64,000 nucleotides of DNA from Rhizobiales bacterium 64-17. Its GTDB lineage: Bacteria; Pseudomonadota; Alphaproteobacteria; Rhizobiales; Xanthobacteraceae. A model generated the notes under the pieces. That model was not told where the DNA came from. It did not search any database and saw nothing but the letters and a program-made list of their open reading frames with translations. The DNA lies in assembly GCA_001899285.1 (NCBI GenBank), contig MKWA01000022.1, positions 161,729 to 225,728 of the forward strand, written 5' to 3'. How positions within the stretch are numbered: position 1 is the first letter of the stretch; every line of letters begins with the position of its first letter. The position numbers were made by a program, and so were the translations under genes. Positions 1-9,359 of this stretch are shown here, one piece after another.

Positions 1-2967
1 GCACTGACAAAGATTCTGCTGCGATTGAAGGAGAAAGCGTCGCCGCGCTCGGTGTGGCTCGGCGCGAGCCTGCTGTATCGTGGCGACGACCGCCGCCGAT
101 TGGCGCAAATCCGGGATCTGGCCGACGGCGCGCTGGTGCCACCGATCGCCGTCAACGACGTGCTTTATCATGTCGCCGAGCGGCGGAAGCTGCAGGATGT
201 CGTCACCTGCATCCGCGAGCACCGCACGCTGGACGACGCCGGGCGGCTGCTGGAATTGAATGCCGAGCGGCACCTGAAAAAGGCGGCCGAGATGACGCGG
301 CTGTTCCGCGACATGCCGAAAGCGGTGGGCCAGACCACGCGCTTCCTCAAGCGGTGCCGGTTCTCTCTCGACGACATTAAACCGCATTATCCGAGTGAAT
401 TCCGCGCCGGCTATGAGACGGCCCATGAGGCGCTGGTGGCGTTGACGGAAGCGGGCGCGCGCCGCCGCTTTCCCGATGGCCTCACCGACGAGCAGCGCAA
501 AACGATCGACAAGGAATTCGCCGTCATCAAGGAGATCGATTGCGCCGCTTATTTCCTGACGGTCTATGACATCGTCAAGTTCGCGGAGTCGCAGGGCATT
601 CTCTGTCAGGGGCGTGGTTCGGCGGCCAATTCGCTGGTCTGCTATTGCCTCGGCATCACCGCGGTCGGGCCCGAACGTGCCGGGCTGTTGTTCGAGCGTT
701 TCATGTCGCCGGAGCGAAAGGAGCCGCCGGACATCGACGTCGATTTTGAGCATGAGCGGCGCGAAGAGGTGATCCAGCACATCTACGATCACTACAAGCG
801 CCGCCACGCGGCGATGACCGGCGTTGTGATCAGCTATCGCAGTCGCAGCGCCTTGCGTGAGGTCGGCAAGGTGTTCGGCCTGTCCAAGGATGTGCTCGAC
901 CGGCTTACCAGTTCGATCTGGGGCTGGTCGATGGAGGGCGTGTCGGCGGATGAGGCGCGGCGCGCTGGTTTCGATGCGGCCGATCCGCGACTGCGGCAAA
1001 CGCTGGCGCTGGCACAGGAGCTGCACGAGACGCCGCGTCATCTATCGCAGCATGTGGGAGGCTTCGTCATCTCCGAACAACGGCTCGACGAGATCGTGCC
1101 GATCGAGAATGCGGCGATGGACGACCGCACCGTGATCGAATGGAACAAGGACGATCTCGACACGCTCAATATTCTCAAGGTCGACGTGCTCGGCCTCGGC
1201 ATGTTGTCGTGCCTGCGGCGCGGGCTCGATCTGCTCAAGCAGCATTACGGCGTGGCTTGCGGGCTGGCCGATATTCCGGAAGAGGAGCCGGCGGTCTATG
1301 CGATGCTGTCGCGAGCGGACTCCATCGGCGTGTTCCAGGTGGAAAGCCGTGCGCAGATGTCGATGCTGCCGCGGCTCAAGCCGGAAACCTTCTACGATCT
1401 GGTGATCGAGGTGGCGATCGTCCGGCCCGGTCCGATCCAGGGCAACATGGTGCATCCCTATCTGCGTCGCAAGGAAGGCATCGAGCCCGTCACTTATCCG
1501 TCGCCCGATCCGCGTTTCGGCAAGAAGGATGAGTTGGAGGCGATCCTCGCGCGCACGCTTGGCGTACCGCTGTTTCAGGAACAGGCGATGCGTATTGCGG
1601 TGGATTGTGCCGGCTTCACGCCGGCGGAAGCGAGCAGGCTGCGCCGCTCCATGGCGACGTTCCGACGGACCGGTCAGGTCAAGCTGTTCAAGGACAAGTT
1701 TATCAACGGCATGTGTGGTCGCGGTTATCCGCGAAAATTCGTCGAGGACTGCTTCAAGCAGATCGAAGGCTTCGGCGAATACGGATTTCCGGAAAGCCAT
1801 GCAGCGAGCTTCGCGCTGCTGGTCTATGCCTCCGCCTGGATCAAATGCCATTACCCGGACGTGTTCGCGGCGGCGCTCCTGAACAGCCAGCCGATGGGCT
1901 TTTATGCGCCGGCACAACTGGTGCGCGATGCGCAGGAGCACGGCGTCCCGGTGCGGCCCGTCGACATCAATGCCTCATGCTGGGATTGCGCGCTGGAACG
2001 CGCGACGCGAAACGAAGGCGTGCTGCATCCGCGCCACGCAACGATGAAAGACGACATCAGAAGCACGCAGGCGCTGCGGCTCGGTCTGCGGCAGATCAGC
2101 GGTTTTTCCAAAGAGTGGGGCGAGGCGCTGGAGCGCGCGCGCGACCGCGATTTCACGTCCGTGCGCGATCTGTGGCTGCGCAGCGGCCTGCCGCCGCAGG
2201 CGCTGGAGCGGCTGGCCCATGCCGATGCGTTCCGCTCGCTTGGGCTCACGCGGCGGCAGGCGCTGTGGGCGGTAAGGGCGCTGCGGCGCGCCGGCGACAA
2301 GGACGATCTGCCCTTGTTCGCGAGCGCGACGATGCCGGAACTGGAACCCGACGTCGCGCTGCCGCGCATGCTGCCCGGCGCGGAGGTGGTGGAGGATTAT
2401 CGCCATCTGCATCTGTCGCTGAAGGCGCATCCGGTGTCGTTCCTGCGGCCGGTGCTGGCGGCGCGCAAGATCGTGCCGCATGAGCAACTGGGCACGTTGC
2501 GGCCGGGCACGCGCGTCACCATCGGTGGTCTGGTGCTGGTGCGCCAGCGTCCCGGCACCGGAAATGCGATCTTCATGACCCTGGAGGACGAGACCGGCAT
2601 CGCCAACACCATCGTCTGGCCGCGCAAGTTCGAGGAGTATCGCCCGATCGTCATGGGCGCGCGGCTGATCAGCGTCAGCGGCGTGCTGCAGAACGAGAAG
2701 GGTGTGATCCATGTGGTCGCCGACCGTTTCGAGGATCTGACCTCGCTACTCGCCCGGCTGTCGGATTTCGAGGTGGTAGAGGGCGGCGCACAGCGTCCGC
2801 CACAAGCCAACCGTCAGCGCCATCCGCGCACCGGCGACACGCTGGTCACGCTGTTCCGCAACGGCGGGCAGGCGGCGCAAGATTTAGGACTGGAACAGCC
2901 GCAGGAGGCAGCGCGCGCGGTCGGCACCGTTCATGCGGTGATGCCGAAGGGCCGCAATTTCCATTGA
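1..2967 (+). CDS. dnaE2: Error-prone DNA polymerase III alpha subunit DnaE2 (ImuC), 5'-truncated by the window edge
   Basis: C-family replicative-type polymerase used in damage-induced mutagenic translesion synthesis, normally with ImuA and ImuB. The reading frame is open from base 1, so the start and roughly 100 residues of the N-terminal PHP region lie outside; 988 codons are seen. Visible motifs (numbered from base 1): the GRGSAANS glycine loop near 199-206, the PDIDVDF catalytic motif with D246 and D248, and a third acidic residue D395 in KVDVLGLG, matching the three catalytic aspartates of DnaE. An OB-fold (about residues 840-915) closes the protein. The C-terminus is short after the OB domain, as in DnaE2 rather than DnaE1. 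imuA and imuB would be expected just upstream, off the window. A TTG at 25 is not the real start. Confidence 0.95.
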   Translation, partial: ALTKILLRLKEKASPRSVWLGASLLYRGDDRRRLAQIRDLADGALVPPIAVNDVLYHVAERRKLQDVVTCIREHRTLDDAGRLLELNAERHLKKAAEMTRLFRDMPKAVGQTTRFLKRCRFSLDDIKPHYPSEFRAGYETAHEALVALTEAGARRRFPDGLTDEQRKTIDKEFAVIKEIDCAAYFLTVYDIVKFAESQGILCQGRGSAANSLVCYCLGITAVGPERAGLLFERFMSPERKEPPDIDVDFEHERREEVIQHIYDHYKRRHAAMTGVVISYRSRSALREVGKVFGLSKDVLDRLTSSIWGWSMEGVSADEARRAGFDAADPRLRQTLALAQELHETPRHLSQHVGGFVISEQRLDEIVPIENAAMDDRTVIEWNKDDLDTLNILKVDVLGLGMLSCLRRGLDLLKQHYGVACGLADIPEEEPAVYAMLSRADSIGVFQVESRAQMSMLPRLKPETFYDLVIEVAIVRPGPIQGNMVHPYLRRKEGIEPVTYPSPDPRFGKKDELEAILARTLGVPLFQEQAMRIAVDCAGFTPAEASRLRRSMATFRRTGQVKLFKDKFINGMCGRGYPRKFVEDCFKQIEGFGEYGFPESHAASFALLVYASAWIKCHYPDVFAAALLNSQPMGFYAPAQLVRDAQEHGVPVRPVDINASCWDCALERATRNEGVLHPRHATMKDDIRSTQALRLGLRQISGFSKEWGEALERARDRDFTSVRDLWLRSGLPPQALERLAHADAFRSLGLTRRQALWAVRALRRAGDKDDLPLFASATMPELEPDVALPRMLPGAEVVEDYRHLHLSLKAHPVSFLRPVLAARKIVPHEQLGTLRPGTRVTIGGLVLVRQRPGTGNAIFMTLEDETGIANTIVWPRKFEEYRPIVMGARLISVSGVLQNEKGVIHVVADRFEDLTSLLARLSDFEVVEGGAQRPPQANRQRHPRTGDTLVTLFRNGGQAAQDLGLEQPQEAARAVGTVHAVMPKGRNFH

Positions 2968-2982
2968 GGGGATTTAGCGGTG

Positions 2983-3495
2983 CTACTTGTCCAGCATCAC
3001 CGTAGCGAAATCCGCCGGCATGACGATCTCGAGCAGTTCGCAATCCTTGGAATAGCCGAGCACCGTATGCGCGATACGCGGCGGCTGGATCCAGCACGCG
3101 CCCTTGCGGAACGTGTGCGTACCTTGACCTGCGAAAGCGGTCTTGTACCAGCCTTTCAGCACATAGATCATCTGGAACGCCACATCGTGATAATGCGGCG
3201 TCGCGACTTCTTCGGCGCGGAACGGCGGGATCATCCGGATTACATGCGCCTGTACCAGCCCTTGCGTCGCGGCGGCGATGCCGAGATCGCGGTAACGCGC
3301 ATAGCGCCGCAGCCCGGCGCGAAAATCGGTCTTGCGCGGATGGCTCACGGTGAAGCGTTGCCGCCGCTTTTTGCCGAGGGCTGCCTGCGGATCGGCGCGC
3401 TTCGTCGCCTTGGCTTTCGCTTTCGTTTTTGCGGCCGGCCGCTTGCCTTTGTCTCTGCTCTTACGCGCGCGCGTGACAGACGTGGATTTTGTCAT
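2983..3495 (-). CDS. Cupin-domain protein with basic N-terminal tail
   Basis: 170 residues. The first 50 or so are Lys/Arg/Ala-rich (KAKAKATK, GKKRRQR) and look disordered. The remainder is a single cupin: PHYHDVAFQMIYVLKGW carries the metal-binding HxH of cupin motif 1, and IQPPRIAHTVLGYSKDCELLEI corresponds to motif 2 with its histidine. Small cupins of this type bind a metal and act as isomerases, dioxygenases or sensors; no substrate can be named. The start at 3495 is chosen because AAGGA lies 7 bases upstream on the minus strand; an ATG at 3498 directly before it is equally possible, and a longer frame from 3537 would overlap the amidase. It follows the amidase by about 23 bases and is probably the last gene of the LIV operon. 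Confidence 0.72.
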   Translation of the reverse strand: MTKSTSVTRARKSRDKGKRPAAKTKAKAKATKRADPQAALGKKRRQRFTVSHPRKTDFRAGLRRYARYRDLGIAAATQGLVQAHVIRMIPPFRAEEVATPHYHDVAFQMIYVLKGWYKTAFAGQGTHTFRKGACWIQPPRIAHTVLGYSKDCELLEIVMPADFATVMLDK

Positions 3496-3518
3496 CATGC
3501 CGTCCTTGGCGGTTTCCT

Positions 3519-4775
3519 CTACGCCGTGATCCCGCAATGCGGCGCGAGCTGCACCGCGAGGTCGAGCAGCGCTTCGTCACCACCGGCCCAGCCGATGAAT
3601 GACAGGCCGATCGGACAGCCCGACGCGGTGCCGATCGGAATCGTGACCTGCGGCAGGCCGGTCAAACCGGAAATGCTGGTCATCCGCATGATGCTGGCGC
3701 GGAACGCATTGGCGGCATCGCCCGCGAGATCGGCGGGCGGCGCGATGCACGGCGCCGTCGGCAGCATCAGCACGGTGCCGGGCGGCGTCATCGCGGTGAG
3801 GCGCGCGCGCGCGGCATCGCGGATCACGTTGGCGGCGTCGACCTCGGCGGGGGTGATGCGCGCGGTCTCGGCCATGCGCTCGCCGACGCCGGGGCCGAAC
3901 ACCGGTTTCTGCTCCTCGACGAAGCGGCGATAGAGTTGCCAGATTTCGGCGAATTCCAGAACGCGGAAGACCTCGCGCCATTGATCGAGCCCGTCAGGCG
4001 CGACGCGTGCGTGGCTCATGCGCGGCAGATGCGGCGCGAGCCGCGTGACTGCTTCGCGCATCACCGCGGCGACATCCGGTTGCGCCTCGGCAAAGCAGTC
4101 GTCGAGTTGGACCACATGGTCGATGGTCGCAGGAACGGTTTTGTCGTCGAGCCACAAGCCGCCCTTGTGGAAGACGCCGGGACTCGCGGCGAACCAGCCG
4201 CCCACGTCGAATGACGGCGCGAGCAGCATCATGCCGCTGTCGTCGAAGCGGCCCCAGGTCGGGCGCAGTCCGTAAAGTCCGCAGAAAGAGGCCGGAATGC
4301 GCACCGAGCCGCCAGTGTCGCTGCCGAGCGCGAGATCGCAGGCGCCGGACGCCGTGGCGGAAGCAGAGCCGCTCGACGAGCCGCCGGGAATGCGGCCGGG
4401 CGCGCGCGGATTGACTGGCATGCCGTAATGCGCGTTCACGCCCATGACACTGAAGAACAGTTCGTCGCAGACGGTCTTACCGATGATCGTGCCGCCCGCG
4501 TCGAGCAATCTCTGCACCACGCCGGCATGGCGCGTCGCCGGCTTTTGCATCGCCAGCCAGGTTGGATTGCCGCCGCCGGTGCGTTCGCCGACGATGTCGT
4601 ACATGTCCTTGACGGCGATAGTCAGACCGGCGAGCGGCCCGTGGTCGGCGCCGCGCAGCGGCTGGCGCAGGTCGTGCGGAACGAAAGCGGAGCGGTAAAG
4701 AGCCATGGCGTCGCCGTCATTGGGAACATCGAATGTGGAGATGCTTATAGCACCGGCACGCGGGCTGTCGTCCAT
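3519..4775 (-). CDS. Amidase-signature family amidohydrolase
   Basis: 418 residues of the amidase signature (AS) family, which hydrolyses amide C-N bonds through a Ser-cisSer-Lys triad. The lysine is K56 in AVKDMYD, the cis-serine lies in GGSSSGSAS (131-139) and the nucleophile is S157 in GSDTGGSVRIPA. The C-terminal third is shorter than in GatA, so a role as tRNA amidotransferase is unlikely. No signal peptide, so cytoplasmic. It starts 18 bases after livF ends and shares its direction, so it probably processes the compound imported by that transporter, for example a primary amide or acylated amine. The start at 4775 is the only one that keeps the N-terminal extension; M24 (4706) is an alternative. 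Confidence 0.85.
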   Translation of the reverse strand: MDDSPRAGAISISTFDVPNDGDAMALYRSAFVPHDLRQPLRGADHGPLAGLTIAVKDMYDIVGERTGGGNPTWLAMQKPATRHAGVVQRLLDAGGTIIGKTVCDELFFSVMGVNAHYGMPVNPRAPGRIPGGSSSGSASATASGACDLALGSDTGGSVRIPASFCGLYGLRPTWGRFDDSGMMLLAPSFDVGGWFAASPGVFHKGGLWLDDKTVPATIDHVVQLDDCFAEAQPDVAAVMREAVTRLAPHLPRMSHARVAPDGLDQWREVFRVLEFAEIWQLYRRFVEEQKPVFGPGVGERMAETARITPAEVDAANVIRDAARARLTAMTPPGTVLMLPTAPCIAPPADLAGDAANAFRASIMRMTSISGLTGLPQVTIPIGTASGCPIGLSFIGWAGGDEALLDLAVQLAPHCGITA

Positions 4776-4793
4776 CTTCGGATCGTGGGGCCG

Positions 4794-5504
4794 CTATTCG
4801 ACGCGTAGGCCGACCAGACGATCCAGCGTCGCGGTGTCGGTGCTGAGCGCCGCGGCGGGTCCGCGATGGGCGATGCTGCCGCGCTCCAGCACCAGCGCCT
4901 CCTCGGTCATCGACAAAGCGATATCGGTGTGCTGCTCCACCAGGATGATGGCGGTGCGGTTGTCAGCCAGCATGCGTTGCGTCGCCGCGGTGATCTCGTC
5001 GACGATCACCGGGGCAAGACCCTCCAAGGGTTCGTCGAGCAGCAGTAGCGACGGATTGGTCATCAGCGCGCGGGCGAGCGCCAGCATCTGCTGCTCGCCG
5101 CCGGAGAGCTGGTTGCCCATATTGCCGCGCCGCTCGTTGAGGCGCGGAAACAGCGCATAGACGGCGGCGAGATCCCATGGTCCCGGACGGCAGGCGACGG
5201 TGAGGTTTTCCTCGACCGACAGCGACGGGAAGATTTCGCGTTCCTGCGCCACCCAGCCGATGCCGAGCCGCGCGCGCTGGTGCGGCGGCTGGCGCGAAAT
5301 ATCCTGGCCGCGCCAAATGATCTTGCCGGCGCGCAGTTGCGTATAGCCCATGATGGTTAGGAGCAGCGTCGACTTGCCGACGCCGTTGCGGCCGAGCACC
5401 GCGAGGCTGCCGTTTTCCGGCAGCGCGAACGAGATGTCGTGCAGCACCACGGCTTCGCCGTAGCCCGCGCGCACGCCTTCCAGTCTCAGGAGGGGTTCAG
5501 CCAT
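4794..5504 (-). CDS. livF: LIV-type ABC transporter ATPase, LivF family (system 1)
   Basis: 236 residues. ABC ATPase with Walker A GRNGVGKST (38-46), Q-loop at Q87, signature LSGGEQ (133-138) and Walker B LLLLDEP ending at D157-E158, all intact. The length and the short C-terminus match LivF of branched-chain amino acid/amide/aromatic-acid (HAAT) importers. It acts at the inner face of the membrane with LivG to power LivHM. The chosen ATG at 5504 overlaps the livG stop by 8 bases, indicating translational coupling. The transporter is flanked by a MetE-like protein, an amidase and a cupin rather than amino-acid genes, so the substrate is probably not leucine/isoleucine/valine. Confidence 0.93.
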   Translation of the reverse strand: MAEPLLRLEGVRAGYGEAVVLHDISFALPENGSLAVLGRNGVGKSTLLLTIMGYTQLRAGKIIWRGQDISRQPPHQRARLGIGWVAQEREIFPSLSVEENLTVACRPGPWDLAAVYALFPRLNERRGNMGNQLSGGEQQMLALARALMTNPSLLLLDEPLEGLAPVIVDEITAATQRMLADNRTAIILVEQHTDIALSMTEEALVLERGSIAHRGPAAALSTDTATLDRLVGLRVE

Positions 5505-6252
5505 GATGCCGTTTCCCGAGATAGACCTCGCGTACTCGCGGATCGGCGGCGATCTCCTGCGGCGAGCCCTGCGCGAAGATCGCGCCGCCGACCATGACGA
5601 TGATGTGGCTGGCGAAGCGGAACACCACCTGCATGTCGTGCTCGATGAACAGCACGGTGATGTCGCCGGAGAGTTCGGCGACCGCCTCGAAAATGTCGCC
5701 GCTCTCTTCCAGCGGCACGCCGGCGGCTGGCTCGTCGAGCAGCAGCACTTTCGGCCGGCTGGCCAGCGCGAGCGCGATCTCCAGCAGCCGTTGCCGCCCA
5801 TAAGGCAGTTCGCGGGTCGGCTGATAGCAACTGTCGCCGAGCCGCAGCCGTTTGAGAATGTCGTAAGCTTCCTCGATCGCGTCGCGCTCCGATGACAGCC
5901 GGCTCCAAAACGTGCCGGCGATCTGTCGCCGTTCGCACACCGCGAGCGTCACCGCTTCGAGTGCATTGAGGCCGGGAAACAGTGTATTGATCTGGAAGGT
6001 GCGGGCGAGACCACGCCGCACGCGCTCCTCCGGCTTCAGTACAGTGACGTCCTCGCCGCCGAGCATGATCTGCCCGCCGTCCGGCGGCAGCATGCCAGTC
6101 ATCAGATTGATCAGCGTGGTCTTGCCGGCACCGTTCGGCCCAATCAGCGCATAGCGCACGCCGGTCGGCAGCGTGATCTCGATATCGCGGGCGACAGTGA
6201 GCGAGCCGAAATTCTTGACCAGGCCACGGGTGGCGAGCGCGATGCTGCTCAT
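5497..6252 (-). CDS. livG: LIV-type ABC transporter ATPase, LivG family (system 1)
   Basis: 251 residues. Walker A GPNGAGKTT (38-46) and Walker B VLLLDEPAAG are clear. The signature region reads ELPYGRQRLLEIA, the LivG variant of LSGGQ seen as LSYGQQR in the family, here with Pro in place of Ser. The long helical segment between Q-loop and signature and the C-terminal DPRVREVYLG are typical of LivG. It overlaps livM by 4 bases (ATGA) and livF by 8, so the four transporter genes are translationally coupled. Confidence 0.93.
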   Translation of the reverse strand: MSSIALATRGLVKNFGSLTVARDIEITLPTGVRYALIGPNGAGKTTLINLMTGMLPPDGGQIMLGGEDVTVLKPEERVRRGLARTFQINTLFPGLNALEAVTLAVCERRQIAGTFWSRLSSERDAIEEAYDILKRLRLGDSCYQPTRELPYGRQRLLEIALALASRPKVLLLDEPAAGVPLEESGDIFEAVAELSGDITVLFIEHDMQVVFRFASHIIVMVGGAIFAQGSPQEIAADPRVREVYLGKRHHG

Positions 6253-7241
6253 GATCGGCTCCGCCAGCGGTTGATGAGCGCCGACAGACCGCCGAGCACG
6301 CCGTTCGGCAGCAGCATCACCACCGCGATCAGCAGCAGGCCAATCCAGAAATACCAGTATTGCGGTGCGATACCGGAGAACTGGTCGCGCGCGATCATGA
6401 AGATCATCGCGCCGACGATGCCGCCGTACAGTCGTCCGGCGCCGCCGAGCACCAGCATCACCAGCACGTCGGCGGAGCGGCCGAAACTGATCGCTTCAAG
6501 CGACACCGTGCCGACGGTCTGCGCCAGCAGCGCGCCGGCGACCCCGGCCATGGCGGCGGCGATCGTGTAGATCTTGCGGATATGTGCCTGCCGGTTGGCG
6601 CCGATCGCCGGCATGCGCGTCCAGTTCTCGCGGATGCCACGCAGTGCGAGGCCGAACGGCGAATGGATCAGCCGCCGCGCCATCACGAATACGATCAGCA
6701 GCACGATCAGCGAGTAGGTGTAGGCGGTGTAGCCGTAGAGGTCGAACTTGAACATGCCGAGCAGCGGCCAGACCTGCATGCCCTGCAAGCCGTCTGATCC
6801 GCCGGTCAGCCAGTGCGCGCTGTTGGCGATCTCGTGCAGCAGCAGGCCGAGGCCGAGCGTGATCATGATCAGCGCGAGATGGCGGAAGCGGGCGATGACG
6901 AGGCTCGACAAATAGCCGGCGAGGGCTGCGACGGCAGCGGAAATCAAAAGGCCGGTGATCGGCTCGCCCCAGCCGTATTTCGTCAGCACGCCGGCCGTAT
7001 AGGCGCCGATGCCGAAGAATGCCGCATGACCGAGCGAGACGATGCCGGCATAGCCGAGGATCAGGTCGAGCGAGAGCGCGAACAGGCCGGTGATGGCGAT
7101 CTGGCTCGCCAGCGTCAGATAATCCGGGAACAGGACAAACGGCAGCAGCGCCGCGAGCCAGAACACGATCTCGACAGGACGCCAGCGCTCCTGCGCGGCA
7201 AGGTAGCTTTGCGGATTTTGCGTCGGTGTGGCGATGGACAT
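6249..7241 (-). CDS. livM: LIV-type ABC transporter permease, LivM family (system 1)
   Basis: 330 residues. Hydrophobic protein with about eight to nine membrane-spanning segments. The conserved LivM stretch SLGHAAFFGIGAYTAGVL lies near 70-87, and the EAA-like cytoplasmic loop (LRGIRENWTRMPAIGANRQAHIRKIYTIAA) faces the ATPases. An N-terminal soluble tail of about 25 residues precedes the first helix. It begins 3 bases after livH ends and overlaps livG by 4 bases. Confidence 0.93.
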   Translation of the reverse strand: MSIATPTQNPQSYLAAQERWRPVEIVFWLAALLPFVLFPDYLTLASQIAITGLFALSLDLILGYAGIVSLGHAAFFGIGAYTAGVLTKYGWGEPITGLLISAAVAALAGYLSSLVIARFRHLALIMITLGLGLLLHEIANSAHWLTGGSDGLQGMQVWPLLGMFKFDLYGYTAYTYSLIVLLIVFVMARRLIHSPFGLALRGIRENWTRMPAIGANRQAHIRKIYTIAAAMAGVAGALLAQTVGTVSLEAISFGRSADVLVMLVLGGAGRLYGGIVGAMIFMIARDQFSGIAPQYWYFWIGLLLIAVVMLLPNGVLGGLSALINRWRSRS

Positions 7242-7244
7242 GTC

Positions 7245-8108
7245 TTATCGCCTCCCGAACAGGCCGGTCGGCCGCCACATCAGCACGCCGACCATCACCA
7301 GATAGATCAGGAACGCGCCGAGATCGGGCAGATAATATTTGCCGGTGATGTCGGCGATACCGATCAGGATCGCGGCGGCAAGCGAGCCACCGATCGAGCC
7401 AAGGCCGCCGACCGAGACCACGATCAGCACGAAAATGAGATAGGTGAAGCCGAAATAGGGATCGAGGCCGACGATCTCGATCGCCAGCGCGCCGCCGAGA
7501 CCGGCAAGTCCGCTGCCGAGCGCGAAGGCGACCGCGAAAGTCCAGTCGACATTGATGCCGAGACCGCGCGCCATGCGCTGGTTGTCGACAGCGGCGCGCA
7601 CCTGCGCGCCAAAGCGGGTGTGCTCGACGCCGTAGATCAGCACCACGGTGATCACCGCCGCGACCAGCACCAGGAACAGCCGGTAGCGCGCGAGATTGAC
7701 GCCGAGCACCGAGATCGAGCCGCGCAGATAGTCCGGCACGCTGATCGGCTGCACTGTGGTGCCATACAGGTAAGCCGCGACCGCAACCGAGACGAAAACG
7801 ATGCCGATGGTCAGCAGCACCTGATCGAGATCGCTGGCGCGGTAGAGCCGGCGATAGAGCGTGCGCTCCAGCACCACGCTGGCGGCGCCAGCGGCGACGA
7901 ACGCGACCGGCAGCGTCGCGAAGAACGGCCAGCCGTAGCTGTTCATCAGCGTCACGGTGACGTAACCGCCGAGCATGGCGAAGGCGCAATGCGCCAGATT
8001 GACGAAATTCATCAGCCCGAGCGTCACCGACAGCCCGACCGAGAGCAGGAACAGCAGCATGCCATAGGCAATGCCGTCGAACAGGACACCGGCGATCGGC
8101 GCGATCAT
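7245..8108 (-). CDS. livH: LIV-type ABC transporter permease, LivH family (system 1)
   Basis: 287 residues, mostly transmembrane. The segment GLMNFVNLAHCAFAMLGGYV is the LivH counterpart of the NLAHG motif, with Cys in place of Gly. The cytoplasmic EAA-like loop (VRAAVDNQRMARGLGINV) and the C-terminal GGLGSIGGSLAAAILIG also match LivH. It pairs with LivM to form the import pore. The gene lies 58 bases after the binding protein that ends at 8167. Those 58 bases contain no convincing terminator. Confidence 0.92.
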   Translation of the reverse strand: MIAPIAGVLFDGIAYGMLLFLLSVGLSVTLGLMNFVNLAHCAFAMLGGYVTVTLMNSYGWPFFATLPVAFVAAGAASVVLERTLYRRLYRASDLDQVLLTIGIVFVSVAVAAYLYGTTVQPISVPDYLRGSISVLGVNLARYRLFLVLVAAVITVVLIYGVEHTRFGAQVRAAVDNQRMARGLGINVDWTFAVAFALGSGLAGLGGALAIEIVGLDPYFGFTYLIFVLIVVSVGGLGSIGGSLAAAILIGIADITGKYYLPDLGAFLIYLVMVGVLMWRPTGLFGRR

Positions 8109-8166
8109 GTCAGTTCCGGCCGCCTGTCATGAGCTTCTGGGGCAATGCGCACTTCACCTCGACATT

Positions 8167-9345
8167 TCACTTGGACATCGCCGCCTTGACCGGATCTTTC
8201 ACCCGCTCGGCCTTGTCGAATTCGACATTCTGCAACTTGCCGTTCACGGATTCGAGCCGGCGGATATACATGGTCTGGATGATGTCGCGCGTCTCGGGGT
8301 CGATCGCGATCGTGCCGCGCGGGCTTTCCCAACTCATGCCCTTGGCGGCGGCGATGAAGCTGGCGCCATCGACCTTGCCGCCGGTCTTCTTGATCACCTC
8401 ATAGATGAGGTGCATGCCGTCATAGCCACCGACCGCGAGCAGGTTCGGATTCTCGCCCTTGTTGGCGGCGCGATAATCCTTCACGAATGTCTCGTTCAGC
8501 GCCGATTTGTGCGAATGGTCGTAATGATAGGCGGTGATGACGCCGACCGCGCTGTTGTCGAGGTTCTTCAGTGCGCTGTCATCGGTCAGTTCGCCGGAGG
8601 CGAGTATCTTCACCTTGTCCGGGGTCATGCCGCGATCGACGAATGCCTTCATGATCGCGGCCGGCTGCGTTCCCGCCGGAATGAAGACGAACACCGATTG
8701 GGCGTTGGAATCCTTCGCCTTCTGCACATAGGGCGAGAAGTCCGGATTGTTCACCGGCATGCGGACGCTGCCGAGCACCTCTCCGTTCGCGGCCTTGAAC
8801 GCTTTCTGAAATGCCTGCTCGGCATCGATGCCAGGGCCGTAGTCGGAAACCATCGTGAAGACATTCTTGATGCCCTGCTTCGCCGCCCATTCGCCGAGCG
8901 GCGTCACTACCTGCGGCAGGGTCATTGATACGCGGACGCTGTAGGGCGACTTGGTGGTAATGATCGAGGTCGCCGCGTTCATGATCACCAGCGGCTTGCT
9001 GGCCTGCGCCGATACATCGGACGCCGCCATGGCGTTCGGCGTCAGCACGAAGCCGGCAAGGATATCCACCTTGTCTCGCACCACCAGTTCCTGTGCCAGC
9101 CGCTTAGCGACATCGGGAGCCACGCCGCCGGCATCGCGGCGGATGATCTCGATCTTTTTGCCGGCGACGGTGTCGCCATGCTGCTGTAGATAAAGCTTCA
9201 CGCCGCCGTCCATCTGCGTCGAGGTGTCGGCGAAGATGCCGGAATAGGGCATGATCAGGCCGATCTTGATGGTGTCGGCGGCTTGTGCGGTTGCCGTCGC
9301 AAGCAAGAGCGCCGCGCCGGCAGACAGAATGTGCGATCCGCGCAT
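8167..9345 (-). CDS. Periplasmic ligand-binding protein of LIV/HAAT type (system 1, copy A)
   Basis: 392 residues with a Sec signal peptide (cleavage likely after TAQA near residue 22) followed by the type I periplasmic-binding fold beginning DTIKIGLIMPYSG. It captures the substrate and delivers it to LivHM. Start at 9345 chosen for the strong GGAGAGG about 7 bases upstream; longer in-frame extension runs into the MetE-like gene and is not real. It is a close paralogue of the protein at 10575-11759: motifs such as PDVAKRLAQELVVRDKVDI and KGMSWESPRG are shared. Family members of this kind bind aromatic acids, amides or amino acids; the ligand is unknown. Confidence 0.92.
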   Translation of the reverse strand: MRGSHILSAGAALLLATATAQAADTIKIGLIMPYSGIFADTSTQMDGGVKLYLQQHGDTVAGKKIEIIRRDAGGVAPDVAKRLAQELVVRDKVDILAGFVLTPNAMAASDVSAQASKPLVIMNAATSIITTKSPYSVRVSMTLPQVVTPLGEWAAKQGIKNVFTMVSDYGPGIDAEQAFQKAFKAANGEVLGSVRMPVNNPDFSPYVQKAKDSNAQSVFVFIPAGTQPAAIMKAFVDRGMTPDKVKILASGELTDDSALKNLDNSAVGVITAYHYDHSHKSALNETFVKDYRAANKGENPNLLAVGGYDGMHLIYEVIKKTGGKVDGASFIAAAKGMSWESPRGTIAIDPETRDIIQTMYIRRLESVNGKLQNVEFDKAERVKDPVKAAMSK

Positions 9346-9359
9346 GGTGTTTCCCTCTC

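Noticed and set aside
1042..1941. Long minus-strand open frame opposite dnaE2, and similar long antisense frames throughout (for example 6813-8132, 32409-33248 and 62082-63674)
   Set aside because: These lie opposite strongly conserved genes, have low-complexity His/Arg/Asp-rich translations typical of the complement of GC-rich coding DNA, and lack ribosome-binding sites.
4794..8108. Naming LIV systems as branched-chain amino acid transporters
   Set aside because: Gene symbols follow the protein family only; the operon partners point to other substrates.
8109..8166. Possible hairpin between the copy A receptor and livH
   Set aside because: No stem longer than a few base pairs was found, unlike the other receptor junctions.
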